Assembly: GCA_963169045.1 (NCBI GenBank)
Contig: CAUJDF010000093.1
Span: 62,001 to 126,000, forward strand
DNA: 64,000 nt
Reading direction: 5' to 3'
From: Myxococcota bacterium
Lineage (GTDB): Bacteria; Myxococcota_A; Bradymonadia; UBA7976; UBA1532
Part shown: in pieces, positions 57,038-64,000 of the stretch
Numbering within the stretch: position 1 is the first letter of the stretch
Layout: each line of letters begins with the position of its first letter
Program-made: the position numbers and the translations under genes
The notes under the pieces: model-generated
Told to the model about the DNA's origin: nothing
The model's database searches: none
What the model saw: only the letters and a program-made list of their open reading frames with translations

Positions 57038-57946
57038 ATGACGTTCCGTCCACGGATCGTGGCGGTGGTTCTGGCCTTTCTCTGGGTCTCCGCTTGTGAC
57101 GATGCGTCAGAGGACGGCGGTTCCGGGGGAGGCGGGGCCGGTGGCGCGGGCGGTGTCGGCGGGGCCGGTGGCGCCGGCGGGGTCGGTGGGGTCGGTGGCG
57201 CCGGCGGGGTCGGCGGGGCCGGTGGCGCGGGCGGTGCCGGCGGGGCCGGTGGCGTCGGGGGGGCCGGTGGCGTCGGGGGAGCCGGTGGCGCCGGCGGTGC
57301 CGGCGGTGCCGGTGGCGCGGGCGGTGCCGGCGGTGCCGGTGGCTCGGGCGGTGCCGGTGGTGCCGGTGGCTCGGGCGGTGCCGGTGGTGCCGGTGGCTCG
57401 GGCGGTGCCGGTGGTGCCGGTGGCTCGGGCGGTGCCGGTGGAGCAGGCGGCGCCGGCGGCGCCGGCGGAGCAGGCGGCGTGGGCGGAATCGGCGGCGCAG
57501 GCGGAGCCGGGGGAGCAGGCGGCGCCCTGCCGCCCGCGGAGGCGGTTTGCGACGACCAGGCCGACGAGGATGGTGACGGCGCGATCGACTGCGACGACAG
57601 CGACTGCGCCGAGTCGCCGAGCTGCCAGCCGCCCCAAGGACTGACTCAGGACGACATCCAGGCGATCTTCGAGGCCGAGTGCACGCCCTGTCACATCCGG
57701 AACACGACCTTCGGCCTCAACCTCGCCAACGACTTCACGGCCACCACGTTCAACGTGCCGTCGCGCCAGTCGGAGCTCGACTACATCGAGCCGGGCGATC
57801 ACACCCGCAGCTTCCTCTGGCACAAGATCAACGGCAGCCAGCGCGACGTCGGAGGCGGCGGGCGCATGCCCGACAATGGACCGCCTTTCCTTGACCAGGA
57901 GACGATCGATGCGATCGGCGCCTGGATCGACGCCCTGCCGCACTGA
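57038..57946 (+). CDS. Gly-rich lipoprotein with C-terminal cytochrome c-type domain
   Basis: 302 residues. Lipobox WVSAC (Cys 20), then ~140 residues of Gly-Gly-Ala/Ser/Val repeats (~27-165), then a short Asp-rich segment (DEDGDGAIDCDDSDC) reminiscent of calcium-binding repeats. The C-terminal ~95 residues hold a heme c motif CTPCH (Cys 215, Cys 218, His 219) and GGGGRMPDNGPPFLD, whose Met can be the sixth ligand, as in class I cytochromes. The Gly-rich segment may extend the heme domain from the membrane, or be a nanowire-like spacer; that is inference. Start: ATG 57038 (GTG 57032 possible). Confidence 0.75.
   Translation: MTFRPRIVAVVLAFLWVSACDDASEDGGSGGGGAGGAGGVGGAGGAGGVGGVGGAGGVGGAGGAGGAGGAGGVGGAGGVGGAGGAGGAGGAGGAGGAGGAGGSGGAGGAGGSGGAGGAGGSGGAGGAGGSGGAGGAGGAGGAGGAGGVGGIGGAGGAGGAGGALPPAEAVCDDQADEDGDGAIDCDDSDCAESPSCQPPQGLTQDDIQAIFEAECTPCHIRNTTFGLNLANDFTATTFNVPSRQSELDYIEPGDHTRSFLWHKINGSQRDVGGGGRMPDNGPPFLDQETIDAIGAWIDALPH
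57341..57441 (+). repeat. 27-bp tandem repeat (about 3.7 units) in the Gly-rich linker
   Basis: Units begin at 57341, 57368 and 57395 and are identical; the fourth (57422) matches for 20 bases. Each encodes nine residues, Gly-Gly-Ser-Gly-Gly-Ala-Gly-Gly-Ala in phase. The whole Gly-coding stretch at 57119-57530 is a minisatellite-like tract of related 9- and 27-base units and could change length in frame. Confidence 0.8.
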
Positions 57947-57953
57947 TCAGGCC

Positions 57954-58379
57954 TCAACCCAGGTCCTCGCCGCGAATCTCCACCAGCGGCTGTCCCGCCT
58001 CGACGCGTGCCCCCGGCAGGCAGAAGTGCTCGCCGACGAAGCCGCCGGCACCGGCTCGATGAGCGCGGACGGCACCCTCGTGGTCCACCAGGGCGATGAG
58101 CGTCGTGACGCCGACCGGCCCGAGTGTCGCGATCCAGCGCACGCGGCCCGCGCACGTTGCGAGCACCACCCGTCGCAGGCCGATGACCTGCGCGTACGGT
58201 GGAGCTTCGCGACGCCGCAGTCGCACGATCGACACGAGGGCGTCGAACGGCGCGATCATCTCCTCGACGGGGCCGGCGGCGGGGTGAACGCGCGCGAGGA
58301 GCGCCCCGCAGCGCACGACGTCGCCCACCCGTGCGACGGGCTCGATACGACCGCCCGCGACGGTGGGTAGGTGGATCAT
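57954..58379 (-). CDS. small beta-rich protein, biotinyl/lipoyl-like fold suspected
   Basis: 141 residues, no named family. The N-terminal part, RIEPVARVGDVVRCGALLARVHPAAGPVEEMIAPFDALVSI, and the C-terminal HFCLPGARVEAGQPLVEIRGE both have the GD/Gx-V-xxG-x-x-L pattern of biotinyl/lipoyl domain halves, but the usual M-K-M or D-K-A Lys hairpin is missing, as in membrane-fusion adaptor halves. Perhaps a duplicated hammerhead fold. The start ATG 58379 lies 13 bases after the methyltransferase stop. Function unknown. Confidence 0.5.
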   Translation of the reverse strand: MIHLPTVAGGRIEPVARVGDVVRCGALLARVHPAAGPVEEMIAPFDALVSIVRLRRREAPPYAQVIGLRRVVLATCAGRVRWIATLGPVGVTTLIALVDHEGAVRAHRAGAGGFVGEHFCLPGARVEAGQPLVEIRGEDLG

Positions 58380-58392
58380 GGGCCGAATTCAA

Positions 58393-59145
58393 TCACGCCG
58401 CGGCGTGATGGCGCCAGACGGCGTAACGCAACCGCCGCGTCCAGACCACTTCGGGAGGTGGGAGCCCGGCGCCCGCGGGCGGCGTTTCGGTCGGGGCGAG
58501 CTTCACGATCACACGGCGGCGAGCCACTCGGAGGGCGTCGGCCACCAACGCGGCATCGGGACGCCGGCATGGTGCGACGCTGCGCAGCAGTGTGAACGTC
58601 GGTGTGCTTCCCGCATCCTCGTCGGGGAAGGGCGGGTCCAGGTACACGTGGTCGACCGAGGCCGGGGACGCGGAGGCGAGCCACGTTGCGTGATCGGCGC
58701 GGCGCGCCGTGATGTGGCGCGCCAGCGGGCGCGCATGGCGCCAAAGCCCGTCGAGCGTGAACCAGGCGACGATGCCGAGCGCCTCGAGGCCGAGGACGCG
58801 CGCTCCGGCGGCCGCGAGCACCATCGCGTCGTAGCCGAACCCGAGCGTCCCGTCGATGACGGACTCGCCCGGCCGCAGGTCCAGCGCGCGCACGAGCAGA
58901 TCGGCGTGGGGCGCCTGAAGCCGCTGCGTCGTGAAGTTCGGGTGCCACCAACGGGGCGCCTCGCCCGGTACGTGCAGGCGGGGGCCGGTGGCAGTCAGCA
59001 CCAAGCCAGGGCGATCCGCTGGGAGGGGGCGCCGGAGCCACACCTCCGCTTGCGTCCAGAGAGCCAGCGCGTGCAGCCCACCGGACTCACGCGGTCCGCG
59101 CCGGCTCGCGGCGACGTAGAAGCGGGGACCTGCCTGGCCATTCAT
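58393..59145 (-). CDS. class I SAM-dependent methyltransferase, RsmJ-like
   Basis: 250 residues. Motif I VIDGTLGFGYDAMVLAAAGARVLGLEALG and motif IV DHVYLDPPFPDED fit SAM-dependent enzymes acting on nucleic acid bases; DPPFP with this DGTLGFGYD is similar to RsmJ (16S rRNA G1516). No signal. The start is ATG 59145, which follows the T tract of the predicted terminator by 29 bases. An upstream open extension to 59424 would cross the hairpins and is rejected. It precedes the small beta-rich gene by 13 bases. Exact target unproven. Confidence 0.65.
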   Translation of the reverse strand: MNGQAGPRFYVAASRRGPRESGGLHALALWTQAEVWLRRPLPADRPGLVLTATGPRLHVPGEAPRWWHPNFTTQRLQAPHADLLVRALDLRPGESVIDGTLGFGYDAMVLAAAGARVLGLEALGIVAWFTLDGLWRHARPLARHITARRADHATWLASASPASVDHVYLDPPFPDEDAGSTPTFTLLRSVAPCRRPDAALVADALRVARRRVIVKLAPTETPPAGAGLPPPEVVWTRRLRYAVWRHHAAA

Positions 59146-59486
59146 CTGTTGGGCGTCGGAGGTACCGAAGGGGAAAAAATGGGGACGGCAACGTCGGGCA
59201 TCCGCTGCCGTCCCCGGGGGGTGGAGGGCCGTCGCCGGGACAGCGTCGGCAACCTCCGTCGGTCCGAGTGTCGGGCATCCACTCGGACCGATGAAACGGC
59301 GTTGCCGGGCAGACAACGCCGCTTCGGGGGTTGGGCCCGCCTGCTGGCTGTCGGGCACACAGGACAGCAGGGGTGAGTGGGCCCGGAGCCAACATTGGAC
59401 AATCGTCCGAACGAAAGCAAGCAAAAATCCCCGATGCCGCGGCGCGCAAGAGCGCGCCTGGAACAGATCGCTGCTAGACTCGATTC
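59146..59486. other. 340-bp intergenic region between methyltransferase and fliN
   Basis: Contains the hairpin array (see ncRNA entry) and, at 59441-59458, a separate perfect hairpin GGCGCGC-AAGA-GCGCGCC shortly before fliN. Between them, 59391-59436 is AT-richer and may hold the promoters for both directions. No protein-coding signal seen. Confidence 0.7.
59174..59384 (-). ncRNA. candidate structured RNA: five hairpins with matching 9-base CCCGR loops and a terminator
   Basis: On the minus strand the RNA would show, in order: H5 (59340-59371, with an outer GGGCCC pairing), H4 (59297-59321), H3 (59259-59291), H2 (59223-59257) and H1 (59181-59215), then A and T6 (59174-59179). Each hairpin has a loop of exactly nine bases closed by G-C: TGTGCCCGA, TCTGCCCGG, GATGCCCGA, CTGTCCCGG, GATGCCCGA. 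The last five positions always read CCCGR. H1 with the T tract has the form of a Rho-independent terminator; its only non-canonical pair is a G-U on this strand and A-C on the other, favouring minus. It may be a small RNA, or the attenuating leader of the methyltransferase gene 29 bases on. I see no clear promoter. Confidence 0.65.
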
Positions 59487-59873
59487 ATGTCCGACATCCT
59501 GTCCAAAGAAGAGCTCGACGCCCTCCTCAGCGAAGTGCGCCGCGATGAGCCTGAAGAGGATCTCCCCGACGCGCCGGCGGTGCTCGCGCCGACCCCCGCC
59601 GTCGAGGCGCCCGAGCCACCAAACCTGCGCCTCATCCTCGAGATCCCGGTCGAGTTGCGCGTCGAGCTCGGCCGCACACGGATGACGGTCCACGAGGTGC
59701 TGCAGCTCGGGCAGGGCTCCGTCATCGAGCTCGACCGCCTCGCCAACGACGCCATCGACCTCACGCTCAACGGGCGCGCGATGGCGCAGGGAGACGCGGT
59801 GGTCGTGAACGAGAACTTCGGCATGCGAATTCTCGAGGTGGATTCGGTGCGCGACCGCATCCGAAAGCTTTGA
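59487..59873 (+). CDS. fliN: FliN/FliY-like C-ring protein with FliM-like N-terminal motif
   Basis: 128 residues. The C-terminal half (~50-128) is the SpoA/FliN domain (LEIPVELRVELGRTRMTVHEVLQLGQGSVIELDRLANDAIDLTLNG). The N-terminus reads MSDILSKEELDALL, the motif with which FliM, and FliY in some species, binds phospho-CheY. FliN normally forms the lower ring of the flagellar switch or the cargo pod of a type III secretion system. No other flagellar gene is in the window. The start is ATG 59487; a -10-like TAGACT ends six bases upstream and there is no ribosome site, suggesting a leaderless mRNA. Confidence 0.88.
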   Translation: MSDILSKEELDALLSEVRRDEPEEDLPDAPAVLAPTPAVEAPEPPNLRLILEIPVELRVELGRTRMTVHEVLQLGQGSVIELDRLANDAIDLTLNGRAMAQGDAVVVNENFGMRILEVDSVRDRIRKL

Positions 59874-59899
59874 ACGGCGCACCTACATCCTGATACAGT
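59870..59899 (+). promoter_or_regulatory. predicted sigma-70 promoter for the lytic transglycosylase gene
   Basis: TTGAAC (59870-59875, overlapping the fliN stop), 18-base spacer, TACAGT (59894-59899). The ATG at 59938 is 39 bases on, with AGGAGG before it. Confidence 0.55.
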
Positions 59900-59937
59900 G
59901 TCTCCACTCGACGTCGTTGTACGACAGGAGGGTGGAG

Positions 59938-61149
59938 ATGGGCGCGATGCGATTCGCCATCCCGTTGCTCGTCGCCGGTCTCTCCGGCGCCGCCTGGGCG
60001 GCCCCGAAGGGGGCCGCGCGGTCCGAGGCCAAGGCGCCCGATCGGGTGGCCGCGCTCGAGCAGCGTCTCGAGCGGCTCGAGGCCGAACTCGCCCGCCGAC
60101 CGCGTGACATCAGCGCCTACTCGCTGCCCGAGAAGCTCGAGCTCTGCGGCCAGACGATCGATCTGACGAACCCCGACGTCCGCGAGCGCATGGAGCACGC
60201 GTTCTACCTGATGCTGGGTGATCGCGCGCAGGTCGTCCTCTGGACGAAGCGAGCCCGCCGCTTCTTCCCGGTGGTCGACGCTGAGACGAAACGGCAGAAC
60301 GTCTGCCGCGACGTGCGCTACCTCGCCGTGATCGAGAGCGGCCTGCGGCCCGGCGTCACGAGCCACGCGAGCGCCCACGGCTGGTGGCAGTTCATGTCGG
60401 CAACGGGCCGGGCTTATGGCCTCGACATCGACGGCCACTGGGACGAGCGGGCGGATCTCGAGGCCTCGACGCGCGCCAGCGTGCGCTACCTCAGCGACCT
60501 GCACCGCCAGTTCGGCGACTGGCACCTGGCGTTCGCGGCGTACAACACCGGCCCGGGCCGCCTGCAGAACGCGATCGAAGCGCAGGGAGCGAAGGACTTC
60601 TGGCGTCTCGATCTGATCACGGAGGCCGAACGGTACGTGCCCCGCATGGCCGCCGCCAAGGTGATCCTCGAGAACCTCGAGCACTATGGCTTCGCGATCG
60701 ACGTCGACGATGGCTGGGCGCCCGAGCCGGTCGCCGCGGTGGAGGTCGAGGTGCCCGGCGGGCGGCAGGGCATCTTGGACGTCGCGCGCCGCAGCGGCAT
60801 CGACTACCGCGACCTGCGGCGCCTCAACCCGGAGCTCGGAGGCGACGCTCTGCCCTCGGGCCGCACGATCGTCCTCGAGGTGCCGAAGGGGAAGGAGGCG
60901 AGCCTGCGGGCGGCGATCGCGAACGGCGAGGCGCGCGGCGAGCGTCGCGAGCCGTCGAGGACGGCGAAGCGGGCCGACTCGCCCAAAGGCACTTCGGCGA
61001 AGGCCAAGCACTACACCGTCCGAGCCGGCGACAGCCTGTGGGGTATCGCCAAGGCGCACAGCGTCTCCATCGACGAGCTGCGGCGCTGGAACGGCCTCGG
61101 CCGTAAGGATGCTCTCAAGGCCGGACAACGGATCGTAGTCAAGCGTTGA
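59938..61149 (+). CDS. MltD-like lytic transglycosylase with LysM domain
   Basis: 403 residues. Signal peptide (MRFAIPLLVAGLSGAAWA). A coiled-coil (~35-60) precedes the catalytic SLT domain: VRYLAVIESGLRPGVTSHASAHGWWQFMSATGRAYGL, with the catalytic Glu near residue 133, and FAAYNTGPGRLQNAI. The C-terminus is a LysM module (HYTVRAGDSLWGIAKAHSVSIDELRRWNGLG, ~355-402) for peptidoglycan binding, with a possible degenerate LysM in the middle. Acts on glycan strands in the periplasm. The start is ATG 59938 with AGGAGG; ATG 59947 is possible. Its neighbours do not form a known wall operon. Confidence 0.93.
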   Translation: MGAMRFAIPLLVAGLSGAAWAAPKGAARSEAKAPDRVAALEQRLERLEAELARRPRDISAYSLPEKLELCGQTIDLTNPDVRERMEHAFYLMLGDRAQVVLWTKRARRFFPVVDAETKRQNVCRDVRYLAVIESGLRPGVTSHASAHGWWQFMSATGRAYGLDIDGHWDERADLEASTRASVRYLSDLHRQFGDWHLAFAAYNTGPGRLQNAIEAQGAKDFWRLDLITEAERYVPRMAAAKVILENLEHYGFAIDVDDGWAPEPVAAVEVEVPGGRQGILDVARRSGIDYRDLRRLNPELGGDALPSGRTIVLEVPKGKEASLRAAIANGEARGERREPSRTAKRADSPKGTSAKAKHYTVRAGDSLWGIAKAHSVSIDELRRWNGLGRKDALKAGQRIVVKR

Positions 61150-61176
61150 CCGCGCGGGTGGCGTTGCGGCTAGGAT
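61146..61176 (+). promoter_or_regulatory. possible sigma-70 promoter for the NUDIX gene
   Basis: TTGACC (61146-61151, in the stop codon area of the transglycosylase gene), 19-base spacer, TAGGAT (61171-61176). The spacer is long, so this is tentative. Confidence 0.35.
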
Positions 61177-61203
61177 GGGCGCCTTCGTGGGGAGGGTCGC
61201 GGG

Positions 61204-61602
61204 TTGGGCGAGAAACGGTGCATTCGAGTGGTCGCCGCCGAGATCGAGCGCGACGGCCGGTTTCTCATTACACAGCGGCGGCCGACGGCCACGCTCCCGC
61301 TGCTCTGGGAGTTCCCCAGCGGCAAGGTGGAGCAGGGCGAGACGGACGGTGAGGCGCTCGTCCGCGAGATCAAAGAGGAAATGGACATCGAGATCCGCGT
61401 CGGACGGCTCTCGATGTTCATCAAGCACGAGTACGCCGACTACTCGATCGACCTCTGCGTCTACCGCTGCGAGCTGCTCAGCGACGAGATCAAGCCCCGC
61501 CGCGTGCACGACTGGCGGTGGGTGACGCCGGCCGAGATGGACCGCTACGAGTTCCCACCCGCCGACGCGCAGACGATCGAGAAGCTCCTCGCCGGCAAGT
61601 AG
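61204..61602 (+). CDS. NUDIX hydrolase (MutT-like)
   Basis: 132 residues. NUDIX box: GKVEQGETDGEALVREIKEEMDIEI, with G-x5-E-x7-R-E-x2-E-E as required; the G after E-E-x is Asp. RGRFLITQRRP and EFPSGKVE are typical of MutT-like 8-oxo-dGTP hydrolases, though other NUDIX substrates are possible. The start TTG 61204 is supported by GGGGAGG nine bases upstream. It follows the transglycosylase gene and converges with the HEAT-repeat gene. Confidence 0.88.
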   Translation: MGEKRCIRVVAAEIERDGRFLITQRRPTATLPLLWEFPSGKVEQGETDGEALVREIKEEMDIEIRVGRLSMFIKHEYADYSIDLCVYRCELLSDEIKPRRVHDWRWVTPAEMDRYEFPPADAQTIEKLLAGK

Positions 61603-61603
61603 C

Positions 61604-62344
61604 TCAGACCCTCGCGAGTCGCCCGTCGTCGCCGATCGCGTAGCCCTCGGGGATCCACTCCGCGAGATCGGCGGCGCGCTCGCTGAGCTCCACGCCGAGC
61701 ACGCGCAACGTCTCGGCAGCGCGGCGGCGGATGCGGCTGCTCGCTGTCGCGTCCTTCAGCACGCCGACGAGGCCCTCGATGGCGGCCTGGTGGCCTTCCG
61801 CTTCGGGCTTCGACTTCGTCTCGACGACCTCGCACACCTTGATGCGCACGTCGTCGTCGTGGTCCGCGAGGTAGGGGACGACGGCGGGCAGGATGCGCGG
61901 GTCGTCGAGGTCGGCCAGCGCGTCGACGATCTGGACGCGGGCGGAGATCGTCCGGTGGTCCTGCGGCGCGTGGCTCTGCAGCGTCGACAAGAGCACCTCG
62001 ACGAGGCGCTCCTTGCCGACGAGGCGCGCGAGGACGCGGATCGCCGCCGAGATGCTCTGCTCTGCGCGGATGAATGCGATCAGGGGCTCGACCGCGCGGT
62101 CGCCGAACTTCTCGACGAGCGTGTCGGACACCCACCGCTTCTCTTGTTCGTTGACGATCGTGTCGCGGAAGTTCACGCCGAGTCGGCGGATGAGCGCCTC
62201 CGCCGCCTCCGGCGTGTCGATGGAGGCGAGCTCTTCGAGCGACTCCTGGCGCACCTGCGCCTGGTGATGTTCGTTGAGCATGCGCCCGGCCAGCTTGTCG
62301 ATGCGGCCGCGCGATTTGCGGGAGAAAAGATCGAAGAGGCCCAC
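61604..62344 (-). CDS. HEAT-repeat protein
   Basis: 246 residues made of repeated helical pairs (SLEELASIDTPEAAEALIRRLG, QIVDALADLDDPRILPAVVPYLADHDDDVRIKVCEVVE, RRRAAETLRVLGVELSER). HEAT repeats mediate protein binding; the partner is unknown. The N-terminus GLFDLFSRKSRGRIDKLAGRML looks amphipathic. The start is GTG 62344 with GGGGGAG upstream. Lies between a histidine kinase gene on the same strand and the NUDIX gene. No membrane segment. Confidence 0.75.
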   Translation of the reverse strand: MGLFDLFSRKSRGRIDKLAGRMLNEHHQAQVRQESLEELASIDTPEAAEALIRRLGVNFRDTIVNEQEKRWVSDTLVEKFGDRAVEPLIAFIRAEQSISAAIRVLARLVGKERLVEVLLSTLQSHAPQDHRTISARVQIVDALADLDDPRILPAVVPYLADHDDDVRIKVCEVVETKSKPEAEGHQAAIEGLVGVLKDATASSRIRRRAAETLRVLGVELSERAADLAEWIPEGYAIGDDGRLARV

Positions 62345-62396
62345 GGCGCTCCCCCTGGAAGAAAGGCGCGGCAGTGTATCACAGCGTCGCTTCGGA

Positions 62397-64000
62397 TCAG
62401 GAGCGGCGCTTTCGCGTCCCCGCCGGCGGTGTGATGCCGGGCGACGTGAGCAGCGCCGGATCCTTCGGCAGCGAGACGATGAAGGTGGAGCCCGTGCCGG
62501 GGGCGCTGTCGACCGAGAGCGTGCCGCGGTGCTCCTCGATGATGCGCCGCGCGAGGTTCAGGCCGGTGCCGCTGCCGGCGAACTGACCCTGGTGGTGCAG
62601 GCGGCCGAACAGCTCGAATATCTGCTGGTGGTATCGCGGGTCGATGCCGATGCCGTTGTCGATGACCTTGAACTCCCAGTAGACGCCGAGGTCCTCGTAG
62701 CGGACCTCGACGCGCGGCGGCCGGCTCTCGTTGAACTTCAGGCCGTTCGTGACGAGGTTCACGAACACCAGCAGCAGGCGCTGGCGGTCGGCGTAGACCT
62801 CGGGCAGTCCCGGCGGCAGGACGACCTCGCCCGGATAGCGCTCGAGGGCCCTGTCCCGGGCCTCCCGCAAGAGCTCGCCCATGTCGAAGCGCGTGCTGGC
62901 GCTCCGCTCGCGCTCGTGCTCGACGAGTCCGATCAGGTCGTCGGCGAGTTGGTTGATGCGATTGACGTTGCCGATGATGGAGCGGACGAGGTCGTTGCCT
63001 TCGTCGTCGAGGCGCTCGGCGTAGTCCTCCTGGAGGAACGTCGAGAAGGCCTCGATGCCGCGCAGGGACTTCTTCAGGTCGTGCGTGATGGCGTACACCA
63101 TCGCGTCGAGCTCCTGATTGGCCACCTCGAGGTTTCGGCTGTACGCGTCGAGCTCGCGACGGTTGCGCAGCAGGTTCTCGCCCATCTCGTTGAAGGCGCC
63201 GGCGAGGCGACCGAGCTCGTCGCCGATGTGCGACGACAGCTCGATGCGATAATCGAGGGCCCCGGCGCCGATCATCTCCGAGCCGCGCTCGAGCTCCTGG
63301 ACGGGGCGGAGGAGCACCGTCGTGAGGTGGTCGGCCAGGAGCAGCACGAAGGCGAACGTCAAGAGGATCACGACCGTGAGCATCCACGTCAGGGCGTAGA
63401 TGTCGCGGTAGGCCAGGTCGGCCGGGCTCATGAACATCACGTACCAGTTGCGGCGTCCGACCTCGGCGCGCGCCACGAGGTAGCGGGCGCCGTCCAGCTC
63501 GTGCTCGCTCGTGCCCGGCGAGCGCAGCGCGTTGAGCTCGTCCGGGATGGGCAGGCCTACGAGCTCCCGGCGTGTGTGCGCCGCGAAGCGACCGTCCGGG
63601 CTGACGAGCGCCACCTGCTCCGGAACGTCGCCTCGGGCCGGCTGGCGCGCGCCCGCCGTCAGCGTCCGCTCGAGGATGCCGTCGAGGCGATCCCGCGCGA
63701 GGATGACGCCGAGCCAGCCGCGAGGACCCTCGGTGCCGAGGACCTCGCGCATCGCGATGATGCCGGGGCGGTTGGTCAGGGGCGGCAGCTCCCCGAGCGC
63801 GATGGGCGATTGCCGATCCAGCCTCGTGAACCAGTCGAACTGCCCGAGCGGGGTGGCGATGGGCTGGTTCGTCGACGACGCGTTGAAGATCGTGCCGTCG
63901 GGGAGCGCGAGGAACGTCGCGTATCGCTGTCCGAGCTGCGAGAGAACCCAGAGCAGGGGCGCGTCGGGCACGGCGGGGGCGGCGCGCACGGCCAGGCTCG
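62397..64000 (-). CDS. sensor histidine kinase with Cache-like sensor and HAMP (N-terminus cut by window edge)
   Basis: The visible ~534 residues continue past the window end. An extracellular Cache-like region (YATFLALPDGTIFNAS, WLGVILARDRLDGILE, AHTRRELVGLP) is followed by a membrane helix (TWMLTVVILLTFAFVLLLADHL), a HAMP linker (PVQELERGSEMIGAGALDYRI) and a HisKA domain with the phospho-acceptor His in MVYAITHDLKKSLRGI. The HATPase shows the N box NLVTNGLKFNE, G1 DNGIGID, F box FELFGRL, and G2 GSGTGLNLA. A small stretch of the N-terminus is missing, and no response regulator is adjacent in view. Signal unknown. Confidence 0.9.
   Translation of the reverse strand, partial: SLAVRAAPAVPDAPLLWVLSQLGQRYATFLALPDGTIFNASSTNQPIATPLGQFDWFTRLDRQSPIALGELPPLTNRPGIIAMREVLGTEGPRGWLGVILARDRLDGILERTLTAGARQPARGDVPEQVALVSPDGRFAAHTRRELVGLPIPDELNALRSPGTSEHELDGARYLVARAEVGRRNWYVMFMSPADLAYRDIYALTWMLTVVILLTFAFVLLLADHLTTVLLRPVQELERGSEMIGAGALDYRIELSSHIGDELGRLAGAFNEMGENLLRNRRELDAYSRNLEVANQELDAMVYAITHDLKKSLRGIEAFSTFLQEDYAERLDDEGNDLVRSIIGNVNRINQLADDLIGLVEHERERSASTRFDMGELLREARDRALERYPGEVVLPPGLPEVYADRQRLLLVFVNLVTNGLKFNESRPPRVEVRYEDLGVYWEFKVIDNGIGIDPRYHQQIFELFGRLHHQGQFAGSGTGLNLARRIIEEHRGTLSVDSAPGTGSTFIVSLPKDPALLTSPGITPPAGTRKRRS

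Noticed and set aside
57119-57530. Possible CRISPR or satellite array
   Set aside because: The repeat is in frame inside a lipoprotein linker, spacers are absent, and units vary by codon; it is coding minisatellite DNA.
59181-59384. Hairpin array as a plus-strand fliN leader
   Set aside because: On the plus strand there is no T tract after the last hairpin and the H1 mismatch is A-C; the minus strand has the T6 tract after H1 and a G-U in its place, so minus is preferred, though plus cannot be excluded.
59441-59458. GGCGCGC-AAGA-GCGCGCC hairpin as a terminator
   Set aside because: No T run on either side at the right distance; it may be an operator or an mRNA leader element, but there is no support for a call.

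Overview
This window is very GC-rich DNA from a member of the Myxococcota (myxobacteria-like deltaproteobacteria). Two things support this. At least two proteins end in a MYXO-CTERM-like tail (a Cys followed by a hydrophobic stretch and an Arg cluster). There is also a large set of lipoproteins whose lipobox Cys is followed by low-complexity linkers, either (Gly-Gly-X)n or Pro-Asp-Ala rich. I see no phage, transposon, CRISPR array, rRNA or tRNA. The window is chromosome-like, densely coded, and organised as short operons on alternating strands.

Layout. 1-3184: a SpoIID/LytB-domain protein (cut by the window edge), divergent from a HAD-type 5'-nucleotidase. 3287-7520: two tandem IgGFc-binding-domain lipoproteins ending at a terminator. 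7528-12179: a four-gene minus-strand operon (DUF4178 protein, coiled-coil membrane protein, double DUF350 protein, membrane-fused polyamine aminopropyltransferase). 12236-17975: an SGNH-hydrolase lipoprotein, a lipoprotein of unknown role and an alpha/beta-hydrolase lipoprotein. 18020-22131: a GH36-like lipoprotein followed by plsX and an App1-like HAD phosphatase. 22204-28641: a transglutaminase-like protein facing a three-gene operon made of a DUF4091 glycosidase-like MYXO-CTERM protein, a TIG plus cohesin-like lipoprotein, and a metallopeptidase with a C-terminal dockerin.

28720-31781 holds housekeeping genes: a release-factor-like protein, a TatD hydrolase, tcdA and nadA. 31852-39975 holds a Cys-rich lipoprotein, an orphan E1-alpha subunit, a DnaJ/CbpA chaperone, two unknown genes, an aminotransferase with an ArsR-type regulator, a small CxxC protein and a serine beta-lactamase-like lipoprotein. 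39986-45045 holds a coupled MoxR-VWA-Maf operon, a divergent unknown gene, and an esterase-SDR pair. 45189-51789 holds a 1263-residue DUF3857/transglutaminase lipoprotein and a subtilase with a MYXO-CTERM tail. 51853-58379 holds rsgA, amrS, an EF-G of the spd/mitochondrial EFG1 kind, a RecA-like ATPase, a cytochrome c-type Gly-rich lipoprotein, and a small beta-rich protein that follows the methyltransferase.

58393-64000 holds an RsmJ-like methyltransferase, an array of five hairpins with matching nine-base loops ending in a terminator (candidate RNA), a lone FliN, a LysM lytic transglycosylase, a NUDIX hydrolase, a HEAT-repeat protein and a sensor histidine kinase (cut by the window edge).

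The signals most worth following are: (1) the hairpin array at 59174-59384, whose loops all read CCCGR at the same place and whose last hairpin is followed by a U tract; (2) the adjacent, translationally coupled cohesin-like and dockerin genes at 23929-26603, which predict a surface protein complex; and (3) the DUF4178/DUF350/aminopropyltransferase operon, a candidate membrane-associated polyamine system.
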